DNA from: Streptomyces sp. NBC_00353
Lineage (GTDB): Bacteria > Actinomycetota > Actinomycetes > Streptomycetales > Streptomycetaceae
Length of the DNA: 64,000 bases
Direction of reading: 5' to 3'
Assembly (NCBI RefSeq): GCF_036108815.1
Contig: NZ_CP107985.1
Location: 4,650,001-4,714,000 of the forward strand
The notes beneath the pieces were generated by a model. The model worked only from the letters and a program-made list of their open reading frames with translations. It was not told where the DNA came from and did no database searches. Below are positions 1 to 14,977 of this stretch, piece by piece; the stretch's first letter is position 1; every line of letters begins with the position of its first letter. Position numbers and translations under genes: made by a program.

Positions 1-146
1 ATGGTGTGACCCAGCATGGCCGGGACGATCATCGAGCGACGGGACCAGGTCTTGATGACGTTCTTGGTGCCTGCCTCGTTCTGTACGTCCACCTTCTTGA
101 TGAGGTGGCCGTCGACGAAGGGCCCCTTCTTGAGACTGCGCGGCAT
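1..146 (-). CDS. rpsS: 30S ribosomal protein S19 (partial, N-terminal 48 residues)
   Basis: Binds 16S rRNA in the head of the small subunit, as part of the S10 operon. The minus strand from 146 reads MPRSLKKGPFVDGHLIKK, the typical S19 start, followed by the conserved KTWSRRS(M/T)I segment. The gene continues past position 1, so only about half of a roughly 93-residue protein is visible. Its ATG lies 12 bases after the rplB stop, so it is co-transcribed. Identification is certain; the C-terminus cannot be assessed. Confidence 0.95.
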   Translation of the reverse strand, partial: MPRSLKKGPFVDGHLIKKVDVQNEAGTKNVIKTWSRRSMIVPAMLGHT

Positions 147-158
147 CTAAACCCGCTC

Positions 159-995
159 CTAGCGCTTCTTGTTCGTCTTGCGGCGGCGGACGATGTACTT
201 GCTCGATGCCTTCTTCGGCGAGCGAGTACGACCCTCCTTCTGACCCCACGGCGAGACCGGGTGGCGACCACCGGAGGTCTTGCCTTCACCACCACCGTGC
301 GGGTGGTCAACCGGGTTCATCGCGACACCGCGGACGGTCGGGCGAACGCCCTTCCAGCGCATGCGGCCGGCCTTGCCCCAGTTGATGTTCGACTGCTCGG
401 CGTTGCCGACCTCGCCGATCGTGGCGCGGCAGCGGGCGTCGACCAGGCGGATTTCACCCGACGGCATACGAAGGTGGGCCATGGTGCCCTCCTTCGCCAG
501 CAGCTGCACGGAGGCACCCGCGGAACGGGCGAACTTCGCGCCGCCGCCGGGCCGCAGCTCGATGGCGTGGAGGGTCGTACCGACCGGGATGTTGCGCAGC
601 GCCAGGTTGTTGCCGGGCTTGATGTCGGCGGCCGGGCCGTTCTCGACACGGTCGCCCTGCGACAGTCCACGCGGCGCGATGATGTAGCGCTTCTCGCCGT
701 CCGCGTAGTGCAGGAGCGCGATGCGCGCGGTGCGGTTCGGGTCGTACTCGATGTGCGCGACCTTGGCCGGCACGCCGTCCTTGTCGTGACGACGGAAGTC
801 GATCACTCGGTAGGCGCGCTTGTGGCCACCGCCCTGGTGGCGAACGGTCACACGACCGGCGTTGTTACGGCCGCCCTTGCTGTGCAGGGGGCGGACCAGC
901 GACTTCTCCGGCGTGGACCGCGTGATCTCGACAAAGTCGGCGACGCTGGAGCCACGACGGCCCGGGGTCGTCGGCTTGTACTTGCGGATACCCAT
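159..995 (-). CDS. rplB: 50S ribosomal protein L2
   Basis: L2 is a primary 23S rRNA binder near the peptidyl-transferase centre and is needed for subunit joining. The 278-residue product has the usual length. It carries the hallmark NPVDHPHGGG loop near residues 227-236, whose histidine (about H231) matches the functionally important L2 histidine, and a lysine/arginine-rich tail. The ATG at 995 gives the canonical MGIRKYKPTTPGRR start. It sits 40 bases after rplW and just before rpsS in the standard S10 order. Confidence 0.98.
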   Translation of the reverse strand: MGIRKYKPTTPGRRGSSVADFVEITRSTPEKSLVRPLHSKGGRNNAGRVTVRHQGGGHKRAYRVIDFRRHDKDGVPAKVAHIEYDPNRTARIALLHYADGEKRYIIAPRGLSQGDRVENGPAADIKPGNNLALRNIPVGTTLHAIELRPGGGAKFARSAGASVQLLAKEGTMAHLRMPSGEIRLVDARCRATIGEVGNAEQSNINWGKAGRMRWKGVRPTVRGVAMNPVDHPHGGGEGKTSGGRHPVSPWGQKEGRTRSPKKASSKYIVRRRKTNKKR

Positions 996-1035
996 TTCTC
1001 AGTCCTCGTCCGATTTCGGACGATCCAGACCGCCC

Positions 1036-1359
1036 TTAGGCGGTCGGACCGCCGAAGATGTCGATACGGTCGCCCTCGGCGAGGGTCACGATGGCGCGCT
1101 TGGTGTCGGCGCGCTTGCCGAAACCGGTCTTGGTGCGCTTGCGCTTACCCTGCCGGTTGATCGTGTTGACCCCGGTGACCTTGACCGAGAAGACCGCTTC
1201 CACGGCCTGCTTGATCTGGGTCTTGTTGGAGCCGGGCGCGACGATGAACGTGTACTTGTTCTCGTCGAGCAGCGCGTAGCTCTTCTCGGAAACGACCGGC
1301 TTGACGAGAACGTCGCGCGGGTCCGTGAAGGTCTTGCTGGTTACGGTCGCCTCGCTCAT
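1036..1359 (-). CDS. rplW: 50S ribosomal protein L23
   Basis: L23 lies at the polypeptide exit tunnel, where trigger factor and SRP dock. The 107-residue product contains the family motifs DPRDVLVKPVVSEKSY near the start and NTINRQGKRKRT in the middle. Its ATG shares one base with the rplD stop codon (TGATG), which implies translational coupling. The length and position between rplD and rplB fit the S10 operon. Nothing looks unusual. Confidence 0.97.
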   Translation of the reverse strand: MSEATVTSKTFTDPRDVLVKPVVSEKSYALLDENKYTFIVAPGSNKTQIKQAVEAVFSVKVTGVNTINRQGKRKRTKTGFGKRADTKRAIVTLAEGDRIDIFGGPTA

Positions 1360-2009
1360 CAGGCGTCGCTCCCTTCGGTCTCATCGGCCTTGGGGCCAGA
1401 CACGAAGGACTCGAAAGCGGCCTGGGTGAAGACCACGTCGTCGGAGACGATCACGTCGTACGTGTTGAGCTGGCCCGGCTCCAGGATGTGCACCTGGGGC
1501 AGGTTGCGGGCGGACAGCCACGCGGCCTCGTCGGCGCGGTCGACGACCAGGAGCAGGTTCTTGCGCTCCGAGATCTTGCCGAACAGCGTCTTGGCTGCCT
1601 TCGTGGAGACTGCACCGTCGACCACGCCGGTGACGACGTGGATGCGGGAGTGGCGTGCCCGGTCGGAGAGGGCACCGCGCAGGGCGGCGGCCTTCATCTT
1701 CTTCGGGGTGCGCTGCGAGTAGTCACGCGGCTGCGGGCCGTGGACGACGCCACCGCCGACGAACTGCGGCGCACGGGTCGAACCCTGGCGGGCGCGGCCG
1801 GTGCCCTTCTGGCGGTACGGCTTGCGGCCACCACCACGGACTTCGCCGCGACGCTTGGTCTTGTGCGTGCCCTGACGGGCAGCAGCCAGCTGAGCGACAA
1901 CGACCTGGTGGATCAGCGGAACGCTGGTCTTCGCGTCGAAGATCTCCGCGGGGAGCTCGACGGTACCGGCCTTGTCGCCTGCCGGCGAAAGGATGTCAAT
2001 GGTGCTCAT
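1359..2009 (-). CDS. rplD: 50S ribosomal protein L4
   Basis: L4 reaches with a long loop into the exit tunnel and in some bacteria autoregulates the S10 operon. I start it at the ATG at 2009 (MSTIDILSPAGDKAG), giving 216 residues. An upstream in-frame extension overlaps rplC and is not plausible. The basic loop RGGGRKPYRQKGTGRARQGS matches the macrolide-relevant tunnel loop. The stop overlaps the rplW start by one base. There are only four bases between the rplC stop and this ATG. Confidence 0.97.
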   Translation of the reverse strand: MSTIDILSPAGDKAGTVELPAEIFDAKTSVPLIHQVVVAQLAAARQGTHKTKRRGEVRGGGRKPYRQKGTGRARQGSTRAPQFVGGGVVHGPQPRDYSQRTPKKMKAAALRGALSDRARHSRIHVVTGVVDGAVSTKAAKTLFGKISERKNLLLVVDRADEAAWLSARNLPQVHILEPGQLNTYDVIVSDDVVFTQAAFESFVSGPKADETEGSDA

Positions 2010-2013
2010 TACC

Positions 2014-2658
2014 TCAAGCCCCCTTGGCCGCGGTACGGACCAGGACGAGGCCGCCGTTCGGACCGGGGACTGCGCCCTTGATGAGGAGCAGACCCTTCTC
2101 CGCGTCAACCGCGTGGATGGTCAGGTTCTGGGTGGTGACGCGCTCGTTGCCCATGCGACCCGCCATGCGCATGCCCTTGAAGACACGGCCGGGGGTGGCA
2201 CAGCCACCGATGGAGCCGGGCATGCGGTGCACACGGTGGGCACCGTGGGACGCCTTGCCACCCTTGAAGTTGTGGCGCTTCATCACACCGGCGAAGCCCT
2301 TGCCCTTGCTCTTGCCCGTGACGTCAACCTTGACGCCGGACTCGAACACTGCGGCAGTGACCTCCTGGCCCAGCGTGTACTCGCTGGCGTCAGGGGTGCG
2401 GAGCTCCACCAGGTGGCGGCGCGGGGTCACGTCGGCCTTGGCGAAGTGGCCCTTGAGGGGCTTGTTCACCTTGCGCGGGTCGATCTCGCCGAAGGCGATC
2501 TGGACCGACTCGTAGCCGTCGCTGTCGTTCGTGCGGACCTGGGTGACGACGCAGGGCCCGGCCTTGACGACGGTCACCGGGACAACCCGGTTGTTCTCGT
2601 CCCAGACCTGGGTCATGCCGAGCTTCTCGCCCAGGACGCCCTTAATGTTCTTAGCCAT
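2014..2658 (-). CDS. rplC: 50S ribosomal protein L3
   Basis: An early-assembly 23S rRNA binder whose loop approaches the peptidyl-transferase centre. The ATG at 2658 gives MAKNIKGVLGEKLGMTQVW, the typical L3 N-terminus. The internal stretch KASHGAHRVHRMPGSIG is the conserved L3 loop. The product is 214 residues, normal for actinobacteria. It is 13 bases downstream of rpsJ and four bases upstream of rplD, within one polycistronic unit. Confidence 0.97.
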   Translation of the reverse strand: MAKNIKGVLGEKLGMTQVWDENNRVVPVTVVKAGPCVVTQVRTNDSDGYESVQIAFGEIDPRKVNKPLKGHFAKADVTPRRHLVELRTPDASEYTLGQEVTAAVFESGVKVDVTGKSKGKGFAGVMKRHNFKGGKASHGAHRVHRMPGSIGGCATPGRVFKGMRMAGRMGNERVTTQNLTIHAVDAEKGLLLIKGAVPGPNGGLVLVRTAAKGA

Positions 2659-2671
2659 CTCGCGCGTCACC

Positions 2672-2980
2672 TCAGAGCTTGATCTCGATGTCGACGCCGG
2701 CCGGCAGGTCGAGACGCATGAGCGAGTCAACCGTCTTCGGCGTGGGGTCGAGGATGTCGATGAGGCGCTTGTGCGTGCGCATCTCGAAGTGCTCGCGCGA
2801 GTCCTTGTACTTGTGCGGCGACTTGATGACGCAGTACACGTTCTTCTCAGTGGGCAGCGGCACCGGGCCCGCGACCGACGCACCAGTGCGGGTCACCGTC
2901 TCGACGATCTTCTTCGCCGAGGAGTCGATGACCTCGTGGTCGTAGGCCTTGAGCCGGATGCGGATCTTCTGTCCCGCCAT
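2672..2980 (-). CDS. rpsJ: 30S ribosomal protein S10 / NusE
   Basis: S10 is part of the 30S head and, as NusE, bridges ribosome and RNA polymerase through NusG. The ATG at 2980 gives MAGQKIRIRLKAYDHEVID, and the length (102 residues) is standard. LDILDPTPKTVDSLMRLDLP-like residues near the end are typical. It is the first gene of the operon. A dense upstream region (2981-3330) holds the leader hairpin and probably the promoter. Longer in-frame ORFs upstream have no support. Confidence 0.98.
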   Translation of the reverse strand: MAGQKIRIRLKAYDHEVIDSSAKKIVETVTRTGASVAGPVPLPTEKNVYCVIKSPHKYKDSREHFEMRTHKRLIDILDPTPKTVDSLMRLDLPAGVDIEIKL

Positions 2981-3043
2981 GGCTACTAGTAGTCCTGTCT
3001 CTCGTAACGCTCTGGAACCCGAGGGCTCTCGTAACCCCACCTC

Positions 3044-3068
3044 CGACCCACGCGGTCGGGCGTGTCGC
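3044..3068 (-). promoter_or_regulatory. Leader hairpin of the S10 operon, shared with rpsL
   Basis: On the minus strand CCGACC-GCGTG-GGTCGG forms a 6-bp stem with a 5-base loop, preceded by CGACACG. The 25-base block matches the block at 10670-10694 at 24 of 25 positions. Both lie 50-90 bases upstream of the first ribosomal protein start codon. The position inside the probable 5' leader suggests an RNA element rather than a promoter. Its function is inferred, not shown. Confidence 0.7.
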
Positions 3069-3522
3069 ATCCCCTCTACGCAGAACTCCCGAAGGAATTC
3101 CCAACCAAGGGGGTGCGGGCCATGAGACCGCGGAACCGGGGGCGGAACACCCACCGGGTGCCTGGTCGGCGCCCCACTGTCACTTCCCGGAAGATTCCCG
3201 TACGTCCGGCCCGCATGGGGCCGACGAGTACTGTGGGACTCGCTTCCAGTCCTCCCGGCGGGAGGCGCGCAGCATTGACACTCAACCGAGCAACCTGGTC
3301 AGTGTGCCATATGCGGCACGGCGCTGGCCAATCGGGCGGAGGATCTTACCCCCCGTGGCCGACCGGTCAAACGCAGCCGGACGTCGCCAGGGAGCTGCGG
3401 CGACGTCGACAGGTCCGCACACGCCCACTCCGGCCCGGCCCGCCACCGTGACCAACAGCACGCCGCACGCCCGTGACCGGGCCCGATCCGGCCTGCCGCA
3501 CGGCCGCTGGAATACTCCGGCC
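3069..3522 (-). promoter_or_regulatory. S10 operon upstream region with probable promoter
   Basis: There is no credible gene here between rpsJ and the divergent GNAT gene. On the minus strand a possible -10 CACACT lies at 3301-3306 with TTGGCC at 3326-3331 as -35. The 19-base spacer is long, so the assignment is weak. A transcript from there would have a leader of about 310 bases containing the hairpin at 3044-3068. ORFs reading through this region lack codon bias. Confidence 0.35.
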
Positions 3523-3981
3523 ATGGATACGATCACCAAGCCGGCCTGGACGCTGCGCCCGGCGGAACCGGCGGATCTCGAGGCCATGACCGAACTCCGG
3601 GCCCTCGTCATGCGCCCGGATCTGGAGCGCCTCGGCCGGTACGACGAACATCGCGTACGGCAACGGCTGCGGGACATCTTCGCGCCCGAGCACACCTCGG
3701 TCGTCCTCGCGGACGGCGAGTTCGCCGGCTGCGTCACCATGCGTCCGGTCGCGAACGGTTGGTGGCTGGAGAACTTCTACCTCTCCCCCGCGATCCATGG
3801 CCGGGGGATCGGCTCAGCCGTCCTGCGGACCCTGCTGGAGCGCGCCGACGAGGACGGGGCGGACGTCCGCCTCGATGTCTTGCAGGGCAGCGCGGCACGT
3901 CGGCTGTACGAACGTCACGGGTTCACGCTGGAGCACGAGGACCCGATCGATGTCTATCTGGTGCGCCGCTCCGGCGTGTAG
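3523..3981 (+). CDS. GNAT-family N-acetyltransferase
   Basis: A 152-residue acetyl-CoA-dependent acyltransferase of the GNAT fold; the substrate is unknown. The core begins TLRPAEPADLEAMTELR. Motif A, with the acetyl-CoA pyrophosphate loop HGRGIGSAVL, lies at residues 92-101, preceded by the WLENFYLSP strand. The C-terminal AARRLYERHGF is the typical motif B. I chose ATG 3523 because homologous sequence starts there; the longer frame back to 3304 lacks it. It is monocistronic and divergent from the S10 operon. Confidence 0.85.
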   Translation: MDTITKPAWTLRPAEPADLEAMTELRALVMRPDLERLGRYDEHRVRQRLRDIFAPEHTSVVLADGEFAGCVTMRPVANGWWLENFYLSPAIHGRGIGSAVLRTLLERADEDGADVRLDVLQGSAARRLYERHGFTLEHEDPIDVYLVRRSGV

Positions 3982-4082
3982 CAGCGACACTCACCGTCAG
4001 CGCCCCGATCGCCGTCTAATCTGCCGCGGGAAGCGGCACCCGACCGGCCGCTCGGACGGGGTGAGCGGACGGAGTACGGCGC

Positions 4083-6146
4083 GTGACGGATCGATCCGGC
4101 CCTGAATGGGGCAGTGGCGGGGTGCGCCGGCGCAGCATCGTCCGAGCCGCCGCCGCAGCCGCTCTGATGGGCGTCGGCGCCTGTTCCGTACCGGCTCCGC
4201 GGCGCAGCGGTCCCATGGCGGACCCGGCCCCCGGCCTCCCGGTCGCCGGCCCCCGGCCGGCCCTGATGATGCAGATCCTCGCCCACCCGGACGACGACCT
4301 GTACTTCATGAACCCGGACACCCAGCAGGCCCTGGCCGCCGGGACCCCGCTGGTCTGTGTGTACCTCACCGCCGGTGAGGCCGCCGGCCTCAACAGGATC
4401 CCCGGCCGGGCACGGCCCGCCCCCGACAAGGCCGCGTACTCCTCGGCCCGGCACCAGGGGCTGCGCCAGACCTACGCGGCCCAGCTCGGACTGCCGATGT
4501 TCACCCGCTGGCACAAGTCCGTCCTCGGTCTGGCCGGCGGACATCGGGCGGAGATCAACACCCTGGTGGGCGGCGGCCGACGGGTCGAGCTGATCTTCCT
4601 CAATACGGCGATGCACATCGGCCGCGGCCGGCTCGGCCTGCCCAGCCTCTGGCACGACCGGGCGCTGAACCTGCGCACCGTCGTCGCCGCCGACTCACCG
4701 CTGGAGCGGGCGGGTGCGTACACGTACGACGGGCTGATCGATGCCCTCGTCGGGCTGCTCGACCGGTACCGGCCGACCGTCGTCCACACACTCGACCCGG
4801 ACCCGGACATCCAGCACAGCACCGAGGCCGTCCGCCGGCAGGACATCGAGCAGCCCGGCTACTCCGACCACGCCGACCACACCGCGACCGCCTCGTTCGC
4901 CTGGGCGGCGCTGATCCGTTGGGTGGCCCGCGCGACCGAGGACGGCGGGGGCGTGCCGCGGTTCGTCACCACCGCCTTCCGCGGCTACTACAACCGGCAC
5001 TGGCCGAAGAACCTGCCGGAAGGGGTGCTGAGGGAGAAGGCCGCGCGCCTGGTCCCGTACGGCGGCGAGGCCGACTGGCAGTGCGGGAACCAGGCGGGAT
5101 GCGGTGACTACAACGTGGGCGGCGACCGGCCCCTGACCAACAGGAAGGGCTGGGTCCGCTCCACCCGCTACCGCTACCCCGGCCCCCGCCCCACCGTCTC
5201 CGCCGAATCGGACGGGCGGCTCGCCGTCTACGGGGTACTGGGGCTGCGGTTGGTGCGGTGGCGCGAGAGCGCCCCCGGCAGCGGGGTCTGGGACGGGCCC
5301 GACGATCTCGGCGGCGGGCCCTTCGCGCCGGTACTGGGCCAGGCCGTGACGGCGGACGGCAGGCTGCTCCTGTTCGGGCTGCGCTTCGCGGCGCTCGGCG
5401 GGCACGGGGCGGCGAACCAACGGGAGATCGCGCTCCTGGAACAGAGCTCCCGGGGCGGCGCCTTCCGCGCCTGGCGCGGACTGGGCAACCCGGAACCGGC
5501 ACCGGACCGGGGCCGCCGGATCGGCGTCCCGGTGGCGGTGACCGCACCCGACGGGCGGGTCCATCTCTTCGTACGGAACGCCGACAAGGGCGTGAGCACA
5601 CGGGTACGGGCCGCGTTCGGCCGGTGGGGCGAGTGGACGGACCTGGGCGGCGGCGAGGTCCAGGACGGGTTGAGCGCCGTGGTGGACGGCCACGGCCTGG
5701 TCCATGTCCACGGCGCCGGTCATCACGCGGTGCACCACTGGAGGCAGGAGACACCCGGAGCGCGGCTGACCGTCCAGCGGCAGATCGACGGGGCGCCGGT
5801 GCCGGGCGACGGGCCCGCCGCTCGCATCACCACGGACGGTTCCGTCGAACTGCTGTACCGGGCGGCGGCGCGGGCTCGGCTGACGGCCGTCACCGGGGGT
5901 GCGGCGGTGGAGCGGACGGACTTCGACGGGTACGGGCCGGTGAGCGTCGCCGACTCGCCGCTCGGGCCGGTGCTGCTGGGCCGCACCGAGGAGGGCCGGA
6001 TCCAGTTGCGTACGAGCGAACGGCTGTCGGTACGCGTGGAAGGGCCGGTGGCACTGGACGGTCCCGCCCTGTACGTCGCGGGCCTGGGACGCCCGGCAGT
6101 CGTCGGCCTGGGCCCGGACGCCGCCCCCCGGCTCTGGCGTCCGTGA
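4083..6146 (+). CDS. Secreted PIG-L family deacetylase with C-terminal propeller-like domain
   Basis: This is a zinc-dependent N-acetylglucosaminyl deacetylase-like enzyme (LmbE/PIG-L fold). The GTG start at 4083 precedes RRRSIVRAAAAAALMGVGAC, a signal sequence with a twin-arginine-like start and a cysteine (about residue 34) in a lipobox-like context, so it is probably an exported lipoprotein. The metal site AHPDDD is near residue 63, and a second histidine pair HADH is near residue 262. Residues from about 375 to 687 contain repeated short strands (DGRLLLFGLR, DGRVHLFVRN, DGLVHVHGAG) like blades of a five-bladed lectin/sialidase-type propeller. The natural substrate is unknown; cell-wall or extracellular amino sugars are plausible. 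Confidence 0.82.
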   Translation: MTDRSGPEWGSGGVRRRSIVRAAAAAALMGVGACSVPAPRRSGPMADPAPGLPVAGPRPALMMQILAHPDDDLYFMNPDTQQALAAGTPLVCVYLTAGEAAGLNRIPGRARPAPDKAAYSSARHQGLRQTYAAQLGLPMFTRWHKSVLGLAGGHRAEINTLVGGGRRVELIFLNTAMHIGRGRLGLPSLWHDRALNLRTVVAADSPLERAGAYTYDGLIDALVGLLDRYRPTVVHTLDPDPDIQHSTEAVRRQDIEQPGYSDHADHTATASFAWAALIRWVARATEDGGGVPRFVTTAFRGYYNRHWPKNLPEGVLREKAARLVPYGGEADWQCGNQAGCGDYNVGGDRPLTNRKGWVRSTRYRYPGPRPTVSAESDGRLAVYGVLGLRLVRWRESAPGSGVWDGPDDLGGGPFAPVLGQAVTADGRLLLFGLRFAALGGHGAANQREIALLEQSSRGGAFRAWRGLGNPEPAPDRGRRIGVPVAVTAPDGRVHLFVRNADKGVSTRVRAAFGRWGEWTDLGGGEVQDGLSAVVDGHGLVHVHGAGHHAVHHWRQETPGARLTVQRQIDGAPVPGDGPAARITTDGSVELLYRAAARARLTAVTGGAAVERTDFDGYGPVSVADSPLGPVLLGRTEEGRIQLRTSERLSVRVEGPVALDGPALYVAGLGRPAVVGLGPDAAPRLWRP

Positions 6147-6170
6147 CCGCGTGCACCGGGGAATGACGAA

Positions 6171-6208
6171 GGGCCCCGGTCCACCGCTTGCGCGGCGGGC
6201 CGGGGCCC
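6171..6208. terminator. Bidirectional terminator between PIG-L gene and tuf
   Basis: GGGCCCCGG (6171-6179) pairs perfectly with CCGGGGCCC (6200-6208) around a 20-base loop that can itself fold. It sits between two convergent genes and can serve both. There is no clear T-tract, as is common in streptomycetes. Confidence 0.8.
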
Positions 6209-6253
6209 TCCTCGGTGCTCTGTGCGGAGCAACCAGGTCAGACCGTCAAGTAA

Positions 6254-7447
<1,194 letters not shown>

Positions 7448-7523
7448 TGGGTCCTCCTGTGGAGTGGTTCTGTACGCCTTGCTTCATCGGCGCCAGGTGA
7501 TCTTTGCTGGGATGCCGGGGCCG

Positions 7524-7565
7524 GGGGCATTCACCGCATTGCTTGCGCTCTGCGGCGAATGCCCC
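7524..7565 (-). promoter_or_regulatory. Large hairpin in the fusA-tuf intergenic region
   Basis: A 15-base arm (7524-7538, GGGGCATTCACCGCA) pairs with 7551-7565 with a single mismatch, leaving a 12-base loop. It lies between fusA and tuf. A possible -10 TAGGCT (minus strand, 7583-7588) sits upstream of it, so it would be in the tuf leader. It could attenuate, terminate partially or mark RNA processing; the sequence does not decide. Confidence 0.55.
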
Positions 7566-7607
7566 ACCAGGCTCCGGTGACAAGCCTAAAGCGTGAGCTC
7601 GGGAGAG

Positions 7608-9737
<2,130 letters not shown>

Positions 9738-9775
9738 AAGGCTCAATCTTCTCTCGGTCTCGATGTGGGTAGCGA

Positions 9776-10246
9776 CTACCAGCGGTAGTGCGCGAAGGCC
9801 TTGTTGGACTCGGCCATCTTGTGGGTGTCCTCGCGCTTCTTGACGGCAGCGCCAAGACCGTTGGAGGCGTCGAGCAGCTCGTTCATGAGGCGCTCGGTCA
9901 TCGTCTTCTCGCGGCGGGCGCGGGAGTAACCCACGACCCAGCGGAGCGCGAGGGTGGCGGCGCGACCGGGCTTGACCTCGATCGGCACCTGGTAGGTGGC
10001 GCCACCGACACGGCGGGACTTGACCTCGAGCGAGGGCTTGACGTTCTCAAGCGCGCGCTTCAGCGTGATGACCGGGTCGTTGCCGGTCTTCTCGCGGAGG
10101 CCTTCCATGGCGCCGTACACGATCCGCTCGGCAGTGGAACGCTTGCCGTTGAGCAGGATCTTGTTGATCAGCGAGGTGACAAGAGGAGAACCGTAGACCG
10201 GGTCGATGATGACCGGGCGCTTCGGGGCGGGGCCCTTACGAGGCAT
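9776..10246 (-). CDS. rpsG: 30S ribosomal protein S7
   Basis: S7 nucleates assembly of the 30S head and contacts the E-site tRNA. The 156-residue product starts MPRKGPAPKRPVIIDPVYGS and contains the conserved RVGGATYQVPIEV segment followed by ALRWVVGYSRARREKTM. It is two bases downstream of the rpsL stop, so it is tightly coupled, and 38 bases upstream of fusA. Confidence 0.98.
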   Translation of the reverse strand: MPRKGPAPKRPVIIDPVYGSPLVTSLINKILLNGKRSTAERIVYGAMEGLREKTGNDPVITLKRALENVKPSLEVKSRRVGGATYQVPIEVKPGRAATLALRWVVGYSRARREKTMTERLMNELLDASNGLGAAVKKREDTHKMAESNKAFAHYRW

Positions 10247-10248
10247 TC

Positions 10249-10620
10249 TTACTTCTCCTTCTTGGCGCCGTAGCGGCTGCGGGCCTGCTTGCGGTTCTTG
10301 ACACCCTGGGTGTCAAGGGAGCCGCGGATGATCTTGTAACGAACACCCGGCAGGTCCTTCACACGGCCACCACGCACGAGCACGATGGAGTGCTCCTGCA
10401 GGTTGTGTCCCTCACCCGGGATGTAGGCCGTGACCTCGATGCCGGAGGTCAGACGCACACGCGCGACCTTACGGAGTGCCGAGTTCGGCTTCTTCGGGGT
10501 GGTCGTGAACACACGCGTGCAGACGCCGCGGCGCTGGGGCGAACCCTCGAGCGCGGGCGTCTTGTTCTTCTCGACCTTGTCCTGCCGGCCCTTCCGGACC
10601 AGCTGCTGGATCGTAGGCAC
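10249..10620 (-). CDS. rpsL: 30S ribosomal protein S12
   Basis: S12 is at the decoding centre and is the streptomycin-resistance target. The 123-residue product starts MPTIQQLVRKGRQDKVEKNK. The two residues usually mutated in resistant strains are both the wild-type lysines: K43 in TTTPKKPNS and K88 in GGRVKDLPG. By sequence the protein is streptomycin-sensitive. It is the first gene of the str operon, with a leader of about 190 bases. Confidence 0.99.
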   Translation of the reverse strand: MPTIQQLVRKGRQDKVEKNKTPALEGSPQRRGVCTRVFTTTPKKPNSALRKVARVRLTSGIEVTAYIPGEGHNLQEHSIVLVRGGRVKDLPGVRYKIIRGSLDTQGVKNRKQARSRYGAKKEK

Positions 10621-10669
10621 TACTTCTCCGGTTTCTGTGTGCCGTTCGTGAAACTAACCTGGAACGTCG

Positions 10670-10694
10670 CCGACCCACGCGGTCGGGTGTGTCG
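10670..10694 (-). promoter_or_regulatory. Leader hairpin of the str operon, shared with rpsJ
   Basis: On the minus strand the stem CCGACC/GGTCGG with loop GCGTG is preceded by CGACACA. It lies 50-74 bases before the rpsL ATG and well inside the transcript predicted from the promoter at 10814-10842. One base in 25 differs from the S10 leader copy at 3044-3068. It is a candidate shared RNA regulatory element. Confidence 0.72.
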
Positions 10695-10705
10695 AATGCT
10701 GCAGG

Positions 10706-10725
10706 CTTCTGCCCTGGGGCAGAAG
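10706..10725 (-). promoter_or_regulatory. 20-bp near-palindrome in the rpsL leader
   Basis: CTTCTGCCC and GGGCAGAAG form two perfect 9-base arms separated by only two bases. In RNA the loop would need to open one or two pairs. It lies 11 bases upstream of the shared hairpin on the transcript. It could be a second structured segment of the leader or a DNA-binding site. Confidence 0.45.
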
Positions 10726-10813
10726 GGGCGCAGATTGCGGTGGCCAAAGACAGGCTCGCCATGCGGTTGAGGACACGCACACGAGCCCAGGCACACCCCA
10801 GGCACAAGGTCTG

Positions 10814-10842
10814 AGCGTACCTACCTCACGGACTCCGGTCAA
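10814..10842 (-). promoter_or_regulatory. Promoter of the str operon
   Basis: On the minus strand TTGACC (10837-10842) and TACGCT (10814-10819) are separated by exactly 17 bases, a strong match to the housekeeping sigma (HrdB-type) consensus. The expected start near 10807 gives a leader of about 187 bases before rpsL, containing both structured segments. It lies just downstream of the rpoC terminator. Confidence 0.75.
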
Positions 10843-10920
10843 AACAAATGCTGTCCACGACGACGGGGCCGCGCGTGACATTCCCGACAGTACCTCTGTT
10901 CCGGTACCGACGGGCAACGC

Positions 10921-10963
10921 CGCAGGGCGGCCACCCCGTACGAAACGGAGTGACCGCCCTGCG
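10921..10963 (-). terminator. rpoBC terminator
   Basis: CGCAGGGCGG (10921-10930) pairs with CCGCCCTGCG (10954-10963), with a smaller inner CCGT/ACGG pairing. It begins 16 bases after the rpoC stop on the minus strand and separates rpoBC from the str operon. Confidence 0.8.
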
Positions 10964-10978
10964 GACGGGACATGCGCC

Positions 10979-14878
<3,900 letters not shown>

Positions 14879-14977
14879 TTGTCGTCAATCCCTCTTTCGG
14901 GGTCGAGTCTCAATCAATGGTCTGAACGGGTCCGGGGCAGGGCCGGGGCCTCATGAGCGAGGCCCCGGCCAGACCCG

